Part shown: positions 26,601 through 35,176 of the stretch, piece after piece
How the letters are laid out: each line of letters begins with the position of its first letter
Position numbering within the stretch: position 1 is the first letter of the stretch
Program-made: the position numbers and the translations under genes
Notes under the pieces: model-generated
Told to the model about the DNA's origin: nothing
Database searches by the model: none
What the model saw: only the letters and a program-made list of their open reading frames with translations
Assembly (NCBI GenBank): GCA_963843465.1
Contig: CAWJKP010000006.1
Span: 124,001-188,000, forward strand
From: CAWJKP01 sp963843465
GTDB taxonomy: Bacteria; Planctomycetota; Planctomycetia; Pirellulales; Thermoguttaceae
Direction: 5' to 3'
Length of the DNA: 64,000 nt

Positions 26601-28813
26601 CTTTACCCAGTCGCCGTCGTCGTGGACCATCCGGCCTTCGAGCTTCGATTGGGAAAGCCATCCTGACAGGTCGTCGGGTTCCGGCCCGGCGTTAGCCCCG
26701 GCAGCCGAATGGCCGTCGCGGCCTTCGTCAAACCGCTCGCCGTCTGAAATGTGATGATCCACAGTAGCCCGAAGCGCAAGCGAGGGACCGGGCTGCGACC
26801 CTCGCTTGCGCTTCGGGCTAGTGTCGCTGCCGGCCGCATGCACGGCGATTGACTCGACAGCCGGCCGTCCGAGCAGGGCCACTCCGCCGACCGGCTTGAG
26901 CAGGCGGAACATTTCCGCGGGAGCGGACGGGAGTTGCCCGCCCAAGACAGCCGTTTCGGAGACCACCAGGTTGGCAAAGTAATCGGCATAGGGAAGCCCG
27001 TCCAGCGGCCACGCTTCGACCGAGATCCGCCCGCCGTACAGTCCGCTGGAATCGATCCGCTTCCGCGCCGTCTCGACTTTCTCGCGGTCCGGCGAAACGG
27101 CGTAAATCATCATCTCGGATCGCCGGGCCAGCTCGACGGCCAACTCGCCCGTTTTGCAGCCGAGGATCAGGCAGTAGCCGCGACGGACGCCGCTTTGGCG
27201 GAGGATCGCCTCGGCCGCCCGTTGGACCAGGGCCGTTTCACGGCCCGTAACGTAGCGGGCACACGCCGTGTGCCGTCCGCCCGCGGCGGAGTAGTCGGCG
27301 GACGGCACACGGCGTGTGCCTGCTACATTGACCGAACCGGGTGGCCCGAAACAATGGATCGAGCCTTGGTCCGTGCTGACAAAGAGTCGTCCGTCGGCCG
27401 TGGCGAGACCCTTGGCCGCGCCTTGCACCCGGCCGGTCCAGAGCGATCGGCCCGAGTCGGCCGCAAAAGCCATGACCTGCCCGTCGCCCCCCGCCACGAG
27501 CACGCCGCCGGCCAGGATCAGCGACTGGTTGCAGGGGCAGGCAACGTCCCAACGATCCAACGAGCCCAGAGCGGCCCTGGCCTGGGCGCACTGGTGCTCC
27601 AGGTCGGCGCGGTCTTCTTGCTGCCGGTCGTAGCTTGCCGACCAGGCGTCCAGCGCCCGATCTTTTCCGCCAGCTCGGCCGTCGCCCCGAGTTGGTTTCG
27701 CAGCCGCGTGATCTGCTGGAGCAGCTCGCTGCGCTGCTGGCGCGCCTCTTGGATCAACTGCTCTTGCCGGGTACGGCGGGGCTGGAGCGCCTGCAGCTTA
27801 CGGCTTGCCGCGGGGTAGCTCTTGCGGGCGATGGCCTTCAACCGGCTGCCCGTGGCCACGTAGGCCGTATCGCCGGCGACGACCAGCTTGCGGCCATCGA
27901 CGATCGAAAAGCGGTCGCCGGGAGCCTTGGGCCGATAGGCGACCAGTTGCTCCGTGCCCGTGTAAACGTGCTCGTCGGCCAGCAAGGCATAGGTCCCGCC
28001 CACCGACTTGCCGAGGAAAGGGAGATCCCGCAGCCGCCCGTCGGTCCGATCGAAGGCGGCCGGCGAGACGCGGCCCATGGGGGTGTAGAGCGTGGTCCGC
28101 GAGGCCAGCAGGTAGCCCTGCGGCGAGACGCGGCTCTGCTGCGTCTCCCCGCAGCCGTCGTTGCGCCAGAGCTGGCGGCCGGTGGCGGCGTCCACCGCGT
28201 AGAGAAAGACGCCCTCGGAGGGAAAGACCCCGGCGCCGAAGTAGGCCGTCGGGCCGTCGACCAGCACGCCCGTCCGCACGGGCCAGAGCGAGATCATGCG
28301 ACCGTTTCCCAGCACGCGGCGATCCTCGGGCGCGGCGTGGAACTGCCAGACGACCGAGCCGTCGTCCGCACGGAGGCAGTAGACGTAGCCGTCGTCGGAG
28401 CCCACGTAGACCCGCCCGCCGGCCACGGCCGGCGCCAGGCGGACCGGCCCGCCGGTGATCTTCGTCCAGCGGATGCGGCCCGAGGCCGCGTCCAGGCAGT
28501 AGACCTTGTTGTCGGCGGACGAGCCGAAATAGACCCGTCCGCCGGCGACGGCCACCTGAAAGGCATCGTCGAAGTGTACGCGGTTCCACTCGGGGCAACC
28601 GTCCCCTTCCGACGTGCCCCAAGCGGGCGCGGGCGGAAATCGCGGCCGATAGACCCAGCACGGCGCAAGCGGCGTTGGGACCGGCTCCGCGGTGGTCTGG
28701 CTCCGGGCCACGTCGTGCCCATATGTCGGCCAGTCTTCCCCGCGGAGGCCGGCGGTGGTGGCGGCATACGCCAAGGCAAATGCAAGTAGGTTATGCTTCA
28801 GCATAACAGCCAT
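23700..28813 (-). CDS. Giant exported PQQ-propeller protein with methyltransferase-like and DNRLRE-like domains
   Basis: About 1,700 residues if one frame break near 27620 is repaired. Order: signal peptide (LLAFALAYAATTAGLRG), a PQQ-like beta-propeller with repeated 'GGRVYVGSDDGYVYCLRADDG'-type blades, a coiled coil (RQEQLIQEARQQRSELLQQI), and one more propeller blade (LAGGVLVAGGDGQVMAFAAD). Then come a SAM-methyltransferase-like Rossmann unit (GYCLILGCKTGELAVELARR, VSETAVLGGQLP), more propeller blades and a beta-sandwich region. The C-terminal domain has the DNRLRE/CBM96 pattern (PACEDAFVLRRYPDLNKGK, WSEERITYANRP). Six palindromes are read in frame. Function unknown; probably surface-exposed binding or scaffold. 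The glycine loop of the methyltransferase part is altered (LGCKTGE), so activity is doubtful. Confidence 0.78.
24541..24615. repeat. 75-bp GGAAAAGGGGACAG palindrome in the PQQ gene
   Basis: Same length as the purL copy but with diverged arms (GGAAAAGGGGACAGGCACC). It is read in frame on the minus strand as GEKGTGAFSQNGPSGASQK followed by RCLSPFPP. Confidence 0.82.
25145..25203. repeat. GGGGCTAAC/GTTAGCCC palindrome in the PQQ gene
   Basis: Arms GGCGTAGCTGCCGGGGCTAAC and GTTAGCCCCGGCGGCCAC. Translated in the host frame as EPVWPPGLTDRHSLAPAATP, a different frame from the copies at 4279 and 19411. Confidence 0.8.
25913..25971. repeat. GAAGCGCAAGCGAGGG palindrome in the PQQ gene (copy 1)
   Basis: In-frame on the minus strand; codes for DTSPKRKQGEQNQSPSLALR. 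Same frame as the copy at 26765-26820. Confidence 0.82.
26765..26820. repeat. GAAGCGCAAGCGAGGG palindrome in the PQQ gene (copy 2)
   Basis: In-frame; codes for DTSPKRKRGSQPGPSLALRA. It lies just after the methyltransferase-like unit, at a domain boundary. Confidence 0.82.
27252..27326. repeat. CACACGGCGTGTGCC double hairpin in the PQQ gene
   Basis: Two facing copies of GCACACG(C/G)CGTGTGC joined by GTCCGCCCGCGGCGGAGTAG, read in frame as AGTRRVPSADYSAAGGRHTA. A single-arm copy is at 33528-33553. Confidence 0.75.
28786..28807. repeat. GTTATGCTTCAGCATAAC palindrome overlapping the PQQ start
   Basis: GTAGGTTATGCTTCAGCATAAC, the family of 1006-1072. On the minus strand it includes the ATG and codons for MLKHNL, the first residues of the signal peptide. 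Confidence 0.8.
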
Positions 28814-28855
28814 TGATAATACGCCAGGCGAATTGCCGTAGCAGGGGACCCGCGG

Positions 28856-29187
28856 GTGGCCCCGATAGCTCCGCTATCGGGGTGCCGTCAGGCACAGGAG
28901 GTGAACGTGGTTGGGCAGGAATACGAGACCCAGACACACGAAGCGGTTCCGTTGGCCACTTGTGCGCCGAGCACGTCCAATACCGGACGCTTTGCCCGAT
29001 CGTAGCCGAGCAGCCTTCGCCGACATTGGCAAGAGAAAGTGAGCGCACAACTCCTCATTGTAGACCTCCGTGTACCCATGTGCAAAATGATGACCGCTAT
29101 GCCGCGTGCCGTCAAGCATCTGCTGGCAAGACCTCTGCGTGCCTCTTGTGCCTCACGGCACCCCGATAGCGGAGCTATCGGGGCCAC
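28856..29187. mobile_element. Small element with 41-bp inverted ends carrying a Y1 (REP-associated) transposase fragment
   Basis: The left end 28856-28896 and the right end 29147-29187 are reverse complements over 41 bp with one mismatch. Each contains the palindrome CCCCGATAGC/GCTATCGGGG. Between them the minus strand codes for a broken N-terminal piece of a TnpA_REP-type transposase ending in the histidine motif. The whole unit is 332 bp and is probably non-autonomous, moved in trans by a full-length relative. Confidence 0.75.
28887..29119 (-). pseudogene. Remnant of REP-associated Y1 transposase (RAYT)
   Basis: Two overlapping minus-strand frames together read like a RAYT N-terminus: one gives ALTFSCQCRRRLLGYDRAKR, the other ends FVCLGLVFLPNHVHLL with the HUH histidine pair. 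The catalytic tyrosine region and the rest of the protein are missing, because the inverted end begins directly after HVHLL. It cannot be active alone. Confidence 0.72.
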
Positions 29188-29238
29188 ACGCCCTGATCGC
29201 CGTAGCCGTCCGGCGAGGCGTTTGGTAAACTGCTCCCC

Positions 29239-30259
29239 ATGTTTCGCCCTGCCAACCCGCCTACCGAGCCGCCGCTGCCGCTGTTGATCACCGGCGTGCC
29301 CGGAGTGCCGGGGTTCAACGCGCTGGCCTACTTCCAGGCCCGCTATCCGGGCCAGGTGTTCGGCCTGCGGCAGGTGGAGAACGCCGGCTTCCCGGGCCGC
29401 GACATCATCGCCTGCGACGCCGAAGACCGCGACGGGCTGGCCCAGGTCTTCGATCGCGGCCAATTCGCGGCGGTGTTGGATTGCGCCGGCAACTGCGCCG
29501 AAGCCCTGCGAGCTGAACCCGGAGCTGGCCTGGAAGATCAACGTCGCGGGGGTCGAGAACCTCGTGAGCCAGACGGCCCCAAGGGGGATTCGGCTGGTAC
29601 ACCTCTCGGTCGACATGGTCTTCTCCGGCAACCGGGCCAAGGGCGGCTACACGGAAGAAGACCCGACCGACCCGGTGACCGTCTACGGCAAGACGATGGT
29701 GGCCGGCGAGCAGGCGGTGTTGCAGAGCGACCCCGGGGCCTGCGTGCTGCGGATCTCGCTGCCGATGGGGCGGAGCTTCAACGGACACGCCGGGGCCATC
29801 GATTGGATCACCTCGCGGTTCAAGAAGTCGCGGCCGGCAACCCTCTACTTCGACGAGATCCGCACGCCGACCTACACCGACTGCATGAACGCGGTCTATG
29901 AGATCATGCTGGCCGGCGACCAGGCGGGCGTCTATCACCTGGGCGGCCCGAGGACCCTGAGCCTGTACCAGATCGCGCAGATCCTCAACCGCGTCGGCGG
30001 CTACGACCCGGACTGCCTGTTTGGCATCCCGCGCGGCGAGGCCGGTCCGATTCCCCCTCGGGCCGGGAACGTGAGCATGGATTCCGGCAAGCTGATCCGC
30101 ACGCTGGGATATAATCCCCTGGAACCCTGGCCGCTGGACGAGTCGCTGGTCCCCACCCACCGCGACTGGCATCGGGAGCGAAGCCCCGGCGAGCGTGGAT
30201 CTCCCCGGCGTTTGCAGGAGTTGCTCTGCCGTAATCCCTCCAGGAGGAAGCCGTGTTGA
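29239..30259 (+). CDS. Extended SDR, dTDP-4-dehydrorhamnose reductase-like (frame break)
   Basis: About 340 residues. N-terminal LLITGVPGVPGFNALAYF resembles a nucleotide loop (usually GxxGxxG). It continues with VLDCAGNCAEALRA, the family helix LAWKINVAGVENLV, HLSVDMVFSGN, TVYGKTMVAGEQAVL, LRISLPMG, GAIDWI and the C-terminal GVYHLGGPRTLSLYQIA. RmlD-type proteins reduce a nucleotide sugar in rhamnose or related sugar synthesis. The frame changes near 29505, where bases are missing between ALRA and ELNPELAWK. The YxxxK catalytic site reads YGKTM, so the usual lysine position is methionine. Substrate unknown. It lies between a transposon remnant and mtaB. Confidence 0.75.
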
Positions 30260-30278
30260 CGGTTGCGCGCCCGCATTC

Positions 30279-30341
30279 TGTAGGCAGCGGGCGCCGTCCC
30301 GTTCAGCCGGACACGGAACGCCGCGGGGGGCGCTGCCTACA
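30279..30341. repeat. TGTAGGCAGCG hairpin between genes
   Basis: Arms TGTAGGCAGCGGGCGCCGT and GGGGGGCGCTGCCTACA. It ends 15 bases before the mtaB start. Confidence 0.7.
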
Positions 30342-30356
30342 GGGAACCAGGACACG

Positions 30357-31750
30357 ATGACCCGCACGCTGCGAACCGTGACCCTCGGCTGCAAGGTCAA
30401 CCAGTACGAGACCGAGTTGCTGCGCGAGGGGCTGCTGCGGCTGGGGTACCGCAACGCGGAACCTGGCGAGCCGGCCCAACTCTGCCTGGTCAACACGTGT
30501 ACGGTGACGGCCGAAAGCGACCTCAAGAGCCGCAAGGCCATCCGCCAGCTCCACCGCGAGAATCCGCAAACGGAAATCATCGTGATGGGCTGCTATGCGA
30601 CCCGGGATCCCCAGGCCGTCGCCGCGCTGCCGGGCGTGGTCGACGTGGTGACCGACAAGCGGCGGCTCCCGGAGCTGCTGACCCGGCTGGGACTGGTCGA
30701 ACGGGAAAAGGGGACAGTCCCCATTTGCCGGGACCAACCTTCGGTCGGTGCCCGCCCGACCAACCTTCGGTCGGTGCCCGGTGCCTCGCACAAAGGGGGA
30801 CTGGCCCCTTTTCCTGCCCCGGGGCATATCGCGGTTTGGCCGGGAGCACCGGGCTTATGTCAAGGTGCAGGACGGCTGCCGCATGAAGTGCTCCTTCTGC
30901 ATTATCCCCAGCGTCCGGCCCACGCTTTCCAGCCGCCCGGTGGCGGACGTGCTCGCCGAGGCCCGGCAGCTTGTTGGCAACGGCTACCGGGAATTGGTGT
31001 TGACGGGGATCCACCTCGGCCACTATGGGGAGGAAAGAGGAGATTTCGGTCCGGTCCACCTGGCGACCCTGGTCCGCCGGTTGGCGGCCCTGGAGGGCGA
31101 TTTTCGCCTGCGGCTCTCCAGCCTGGAGGCGGCTGAGGTGACGCCGGAGCTGGTCGACCTGCTCGCCGAGCGTCCCGAGAAGATCTGCCCCCATCTGCAC
31201 ATTCTCCCTTCAAAGCGGGTCGGATTGCGTCCTGGCGCGCATGGGGCGGCGTGGCGACAGCCGGCAGATGCTCCAGCGGTGCCGATCGATCCGGGAGAAG
31301 CTCGACACGCCTGCCTTGACGACCGATATCATCGTCGGCTTCCCCGGGGAGACGGAAGCGGAGTTCCAGGAGACCTGCCGGCTGGTGGAGGAGATCGGTT
31401 TTTCCAAGGTCCACGTCTTCCGCTTCAGCCCCCGCGAAGGCACGCCGGCGGCAGGGATGCGCGACCAGGTGCCCCCGCCGGTCAAGCACCAGCGGGCCAA
31501 AGTGCTTATCGAGCTGGCCGACCGGTTGCGGCAGGAATATCTTCGGCGGCTGCGGGGCCGGACGGTCCAGGTACTGGTGGAAGCCCCGGCCCCGCATCGA
31601 CCCGAGCTTCTTACCGGAGCCTGCGACCGCTACGTGGCCGTCGAATTGGCGGGGCCGGCGGAGTGGGTCGGACGGCTAATATGGGCAGTCGTCGGTCCGG
31701 CGGTCGAGGGCCGGCAATTCGCTCTAGCCACGGTCCAGGCCATTTGCTAG
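30357..31750 (+). CDS. mtaB: tRNA N6-threonylcarbamoyladenosine methylthiotransferase MtaB (with inserted repeat and frame breaks)
   Basis: Radical-SAM enzyme that methylthiolates t6A37 in tRNAs reading ANN codons. Three parts are visible: the N-terminal MTTase domain (VTLGCKVNQYETELL, LVNTCTVTAESD, VMGCYA with cluster cysteines), the radical-SAM core with CRMKCSFC and GIHLGHYGEE, and a TRAM-like end (LRGRTVQVLVE, GACDRYVAVEL). A 111-bp palindrome (30704-30814) separates the first two, and the frame is +1 after it. A second +1 break near 31205 interrupts the expected IPLQSGSD. The three segments together cover the whole family length. It is either a decaying gene, or a functional gene with sequence errors. 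Confidence 0.88.
30704..30814. repeat. 111-bp GGAAAAGGGGACAG palindrome in mtaB
   Basis: Same ends as the 75-bp copies. The centre holds a tandem pair of CGACCAACCTTCGGTCGGTG hairpins, adding 36 bp. The total is again a multiple of three. Confidence 0.83.
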
Positions 31751-31779
31751 ACTCCCGCCCCGGAAAAGAGGAGCCGCAG

Positions 31780-32901
31780 ATGAGCAGCCAACGCTGGCTT
31801 GAGTTATCGCTTCTAGGGGTCGGCCTAGTCCTTGGGCTTGCCTCGCCCACCAAGGCAGCACCCTGGGACAAGCTCTTCACCACCGTACGCGTCGAGGCCG
31901 AGCCTAACAAGACTTATACCCTGACCGAGGAGAACGGGCCCTGGCTGATCATGGCCTGTAGCTTCAATGGCGACGATGCCCGGCAGCAGGCCAACGCTCT
32001 GGTGTACGAGTTGCGAAAGCGTTACAAGCTCCCGGCTTACGTCTACGCCAAGAAGTTCGACTTCGGCGACGAGGACCTGGCCCGCAGCAACCAGCTCACT
32101 CCAGGACCGCGGCGGAAATACGCCTCCGGCTCCGGCGTTGAAGAGGTTGCCGTGATGGTCGGCGACTACGAGCACGTCGACGACTCGGCCGCCCAGAGGA
32201 CGCTCCACGACCTGAAGTACGCCCAGCCGGACTGTCTCAAGCCCAAGGAAGGCAAGGCGCCGAGCCTGAGCCTGGCAACCTGGCGCGGACTGCAAAGCGA
32301 GGCTCATCGCGTGCTGGGCATCGAAGAGCGGGAAAAGGGCCCGATGGGGCACGCCTTTATCACCACCAATCCCTTACGCCCCAAGAGCTACTACGCCAAC
32401 AAAGGGATCGACAAATTCATCGAGCAGATCAACGCCGACAACCCCTACAGCCTGCTGAAGTGCCCCGGCAAGTATACGGTGCAGGTGGCCACCTTCCACG
32501 GCCAGGTCACCATCGACCAATTGAAAATCCGGGAGCTGCAACGCGGCCAAAGCTGCGATGGCGGGGCGCTGGCTGAAGCCGGTGAAAAGGCCCTCAAATT
32601 GGCCGAGGCCCTGCGGGTGAAGCACTACGAAGCGTACGTCCTGCACGACCGCTACGCCAGCATTGTGACCGTAGGGAGCTTCGACTCCGTAGGCACCCCC
32701 CGTCCCGACGGACGCATCGAGATCAACCCCAGGATGCACGATATCATGCAACGATTCAGCGGCAAGCCCGCGCCGGGGATCAACGGAATGATTCCTGAGA
32801 AGCTGGCCGGCATCTACTTCGACATCCAGGCGATCCCGGTTGAGGTCCCGCGGCGGTCGATCTCCGCCGACTACCGGCACGAATTGGTGGGCGCCCAGTG
32901 A
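31780..32901 (+). CDS. Exported protein of unknown function
   Basis: 373 residues. A signal peptide (LSLLGVGLVLGLASPTKA) ends at residue 27. The mature part contains PWDKLFTTVRVEAEP, WLIMACSFNGDDARQQANAL and KVYV-like motifs. The second half YTVQVATFHGQV, followed by a helix-rich stretch with EALRVKHYEAYVLHDRYASI and VGSFDS, resembles an SPOR-type fold in its strand-helix pattern, but I cannot be sure. AGAGGAG lies seven bases before the ATG. Its stop overlaps the rdgB start (GTGA), so the two are translationally coupled. It might bind cell wall sugars if the SPOR-like reading is correct. Confidence 0.7.
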   Translation: MSSQRWLELSLLGVGLVLGLASPTKAAPWDKLFTTVRVEAEPNKTYTLTEENGPWLIMACSFNGDDARQQANALVYELRKRYKLPAYVYAKKFDFGDEDLARSNQLTPGPRRKYASGSGVEEVAVMVGDYEHVDDSAAQRTLHDLKYAQPDCLKPKEGKAPSLSLATWRGLQSEAHRVLGIEEREKGPMGHAFITTNPLRPKSYYANKGIDKFIEQINADNPYSLLKCPGKYTVQVATFHGQVTIDQLKIRELQRGQSCDGGALAEAGEKALKLAEALRVKHYEAYVLHDRYASIVTVGSFDSVGTPRPDGRIEINPRMHDIMQRFSGKPAPGINGMIPEKLAGIYFDIQAIPVEVPRRSISADYRHELVGAQ

Positions 32902-33527
32902 GCAGTCGCGTTAGAATGCTTGTCGTCGGCACGGGTAATCGGGCAAAGGGGCGAGAACTGGCGGAACTCTTGGCCCCCGTGGGCCTGGAACTAGCGACCC
33001 TGCTCGACTTTTCCCAGGCGATCAACGTCCTGGAAAACGGCGACACCTTCGCCGCCAACGCGGCCCTCAAAGCCACCCAGCAGGCACGCCATCTGGGCCG
33101 CTGGGTGCTGGCCGACGACAGCGGACTGACGGTCGACGCGCTGGCCGGCGCCCCCGGCGTGCTCTCCGCCCGGTATAGCGGACCGGCAGCGACCGACGCC
33201 TCGAACAACCGCTTGCTCCTGGAGCGGCTCGCTTCGCTCCCTCTGGCCGAGCGTACGGCCCGGTTCGTCTGCCACATGACCGTGGCCGATCCCTCGGGCG
33301 TGGTCCGCGCCGAGAGCGAAAGCTGTTGCCGCGGCCGAATTACCCTGGCCCCGCGCGGAACCCACGGTTTCGGCTATGATCCGCTGTTTGAGATCCTGGA
33401 GTACCACCGCACCTTCGGCGAGCTGGGCTTGGCCGTCAAGTCGTGCCTCAGCCACCGTGCCCGCGCCGCCCGTCGCTTGATTCCCGCATTGCTGGCCCTG
33501 ATCGATTCTGGGGCGTGGGATCAGTAA
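32898..33527 (+). CDS. rdgB: Non-canonical purine NTP pyrophosphatase (RdgB/HAM1)
   Basis: 209 residues. It hydrolyses ITP, dITP and XTP to monophosphates and so keeps deaminated purines out of nucleic acids. Family segments: VVGTGNRAKGRELAELL, ENGDTFAANAALKA, LADDSGLTVDALAGAPGVLSARYSG, and THGFGYDPLFEI. The GTG start overlaps the stop of the previous gene by four bases; an internal ATG at residue 7 would also be possible. A CACACGGCGTGTGCC hairpin follows the stop. Confidence 0.94.
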   Translation: MSSRVRMLVVGTGNRAKGRELAELLAPVGLELATLLDFSQAINVLENGDTFAANAALKATQQARHLGRWVLADDSGLTVDALAGAPGVLSARYSGPAATDASNNRLLLERLASLPLAERTARFVCHMTVADPSGVVRAESESCCRGRITLAPRGTHGFGYDPLFEILEYHRTFGELGLAVKSCLSHRARAARRLIPALLALIDSGAWDQ

Positions 33528-33553
33528 GCAGGCACACGGCGTGTGCCTACTAC
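33528..33553. repeat. CACACGGCGTGTGCC hairpin after rdgB
   Basis: GCAGGCACACGGCGTGTGCC, same core as the copies inside the PQQ gene at 27252-27326. A TATAAT-like hexamer (33564-33569) lies between it and the next gene. Confidence 0.7.
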
Positions 33554-33577
33554 GTTGCCGAGCTATAATTGGGGGTA

Positions 33578-34027
33578 ATGAGTCTCGCCTCCCCAACACC
33601 CCCGCCCTCCTGGCCCGACGAGCCCCCGCCGCTGGTCGGCTGGCAAAGCTGGCCCTTCAGCGAGAGCCTGGCGCAAAGCGGTCTGGTACTGGCCGGACTG
33701 CTGGCCGCCGGGCTCGGCGTCCGCGGGGTCAGCGGCCATGCTCACTTGGCGCTTCTCGCCGTATCGGCTTTGGCCCTGAGTCTCTGGCGGTTCTTCCTGC
33801 CGGTGGTCTTCACGCTCAGCGCCGACGGGGTCAACGAGTCGGTGCTGGGCCGAGACCGCCGCATCCCTTGGTCGGCAGTCCGTCGCTATGAGATCCACCC
33901 TAAAGGCGTACTATTATCCCACCGCCAAGACGCCACTTGGGTCGATTCCTTCCAAGGCATCTTCCTTCCCTGGGGCAACCACCGCCAGGAGATCCTGGCC
34001 CTGCTGAACTACTACGTGAGGAGTTAG
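33578..34027 (+). CDS. Small membrane protein of unknown function
   Basis: 149 residues. A proline-rich start (SPTPPPSWPDEPPPLVGWQSWPF), two membrane helices (GLVLAGLLAAGLGVRG and LALLAVSALALSLWRFF), then a cytoplasmic part resembling a bacterial PH-like domain (LSADGVNESVLGRDRRIPWSAVRRYEI). The ATG at 33578 is used; an in-frame TTG lies three codons earlier. No close neighbour suggests a role. Confidence 0.65.
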   Translation: MSLASPTPPPSWPDEPPPLVGWQSWPFSESLAQSGLVLAGLLAAGLGVRGVSGHAHLALLAVSALALSLWRFFLPVVFTLSADGVNESVLGRDRRIPWSAVRRYEIHPKGVLLSHRQDATWVDSFQGIFLPWGNHRQEILALLNYYVRS

Positions 34028-34156
34028 AAGTTAGGAGTTAGGAGTTAGGAGTTAGGAGTTAGAAGGCGGTCAGCGCCAGCGATCCAGACCCCCCACGTTA
34101 CGTATGCCTTGTCGCCGCCATATTCTAACTTCTAACTCCTAACTTCTAACTCCTGT
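34024..34156. repeat. GTTAGGAGTTAG arrays in opposite orientation
   Basis: Tandem AGGAGTTAG units (34024-34065) and their complement CTAACTTCTAACTCC (34123-34155) form a 130-bp stem-loop-like structure. The first array begins at the stop codon of the previous gene (TTAG at 34024). Confidence 0.75.
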
Positions 34157-34221
34157 CTTCTTCTATCCGCCCATCCGCCGGTGTGTTATGATCTCCATGG
34201 GGGCAATACGAAACCTTGGCA

Positions 34222-34851
34222 ATGGTGGGAGAACGGTCTGTGGCAGACGAGAATCCGAGTGGAGCATCCGACCATTCCCAGCCCCCGGGTCAGCCTGGCA
34301 CTTTCAGCCAGCACGTTCAACACACGCCGGTCGGCGCCCGGCTGCCGGACCGCGTGGCCCAGGGCGTCTTCAGCACCGGGGTGATCGTGCTGGAAGGATC
34401 GGACGAGTTCGTCGTCGACTTCCTCCAGGGCCTGAATCGTCCGCCCCGTGTAGCCACCCGGGTGGTGATGAGCCCCAACGTGATGAGCCAGTTCGCTAAC
34501 GCTTTGAGAGAGAATCTGCAAAAGTTTGAGCGGGCTTTCGGGCCGCCGAAGAGCCTGCCCACGCCCAATGTGGAACATCGTCCCAACGTGCAGGACATCT
34601 ACCAGGACCTGCGCCTGCCCGACGAGATGCTCAGCGGCTGTTACGCCAACACGGTGATGATCGGCCACTCGCCGTCGGAGTTCTTCTTCGACTTCATCAC
34701 CCGCTTCTACCCCACGGCCGCCGTTTCCGCCCGGGTCTACCTCGCGGCCTCGCAGGTCCCGCCGATGCTCAGCGCGTTGACCACATCGCTTCAGAGCCGG
34801 GCGAACCGCGAGGCGGAGGCCAGGAAGAACCCTCCGCCCCACGCGGGTTGA
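34222..34851 (+). CDS. DUF3467 protein with two domain copies
   Basis: 209 residues. Two DUF3467-like units are visible. The first is IVLEGSDEFVVDFLQG with RVVMSPNVMSQFANALRENL. The second is CYANTVMIGHSPSEFFFDF with ARVYLAASQVPPMLSALTTSL. Single-domain members have about 100 residues, so this is a tandem form. It is soluble with a disordered N-terminus. Function is not known; the fold may be dimeric. The ATG at 34222 is chosen because the more upstream frame starts with TTG. Confidence 0.8.
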   Translation: MVGERSVADENPSGASDHSQPPGQPGTFSQHVQHTPVGARLPDRVAQGVFSTGVIVLEGSDEFVVDFLQGLNRPPRVATRVVMSPNVMSQFANALRENLQKFERAFGPPKSLPTPNVEHRPNVQDIYQDLRLPDEMLSGCYANTVMIGHSPSEFFFDFITRFYPTAAVSARVYLAASQVPPMLSALTTSLQSRANREAEARKNPPPHAG

Positions 34852-34906
34852 AGTTCGGCAGGCGGCGTCACTGGTGCTTACGGCCTGATCGTTTGTGCCG
34901 CAGGCG

Positions 34907-35176
34907 TCAAACGGCCGTCGTCGTTGCCGGCGAGCCGGTCACCACGTCCACTTCATCAACCAACTGGATCACTCCCGCCACCCGGCGGCAGCAATTCAGG
35001 CACAATTGCTTGTGATAGAAGGAGCGGACCTCGCCGCGGAGAGTGACGGTGCCCCGATCGGCGCGGACGTTGATCTCCCGCAGCGCCGCGACCTGGCGGC
35101 CGACGAGGTAAATCGCAATGCGGCGTTCGAGGTCGCGATCGTGAATCTCCGTAAAGTCGTGCTCGAAGCTGACCAT
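34907..35176 (-). CDS. BON domain protein
   Basis: 89 residues from the ATG at 35176. The BON fold is visible as LERRIAIYLVGRQVAAL, INVRADRGTVTLRGEVRS and KQLCLNCCRRVAGVIQLVDEVDVV. BON domains bind phospholipid or accompany channels and pore proteins. There is no signal peptide with this start. A longer frame reaches 35272 but its extra sequence has no family support. It stands alone and divergent from the signal-peptidase-like gene. Confidence 0.82.
   Translation of the reverse strand: MVSFEHDFTEIHDRDLERRIAIYLVGRQVAALREINVRADRGTVTLRGEVRSFYHKQLCLNCCRRVAGVIQLVDEVDVVTGSPATTTAV

Noticed and set aside
30704..30814. Element in mtaB as a group II intron or intein
   Set aside because: It is only 111 bp, with no intron domain V-like hairpin or intein motifs; it is a simple palindrome.
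34024..34156. GTTAGGAGTTAG array as an origin or iteron region
   Set aside because: No dnaA, repA or DnaA-box pattern nearby. The array has an inverted partner and matches other intergenic simple arrays.
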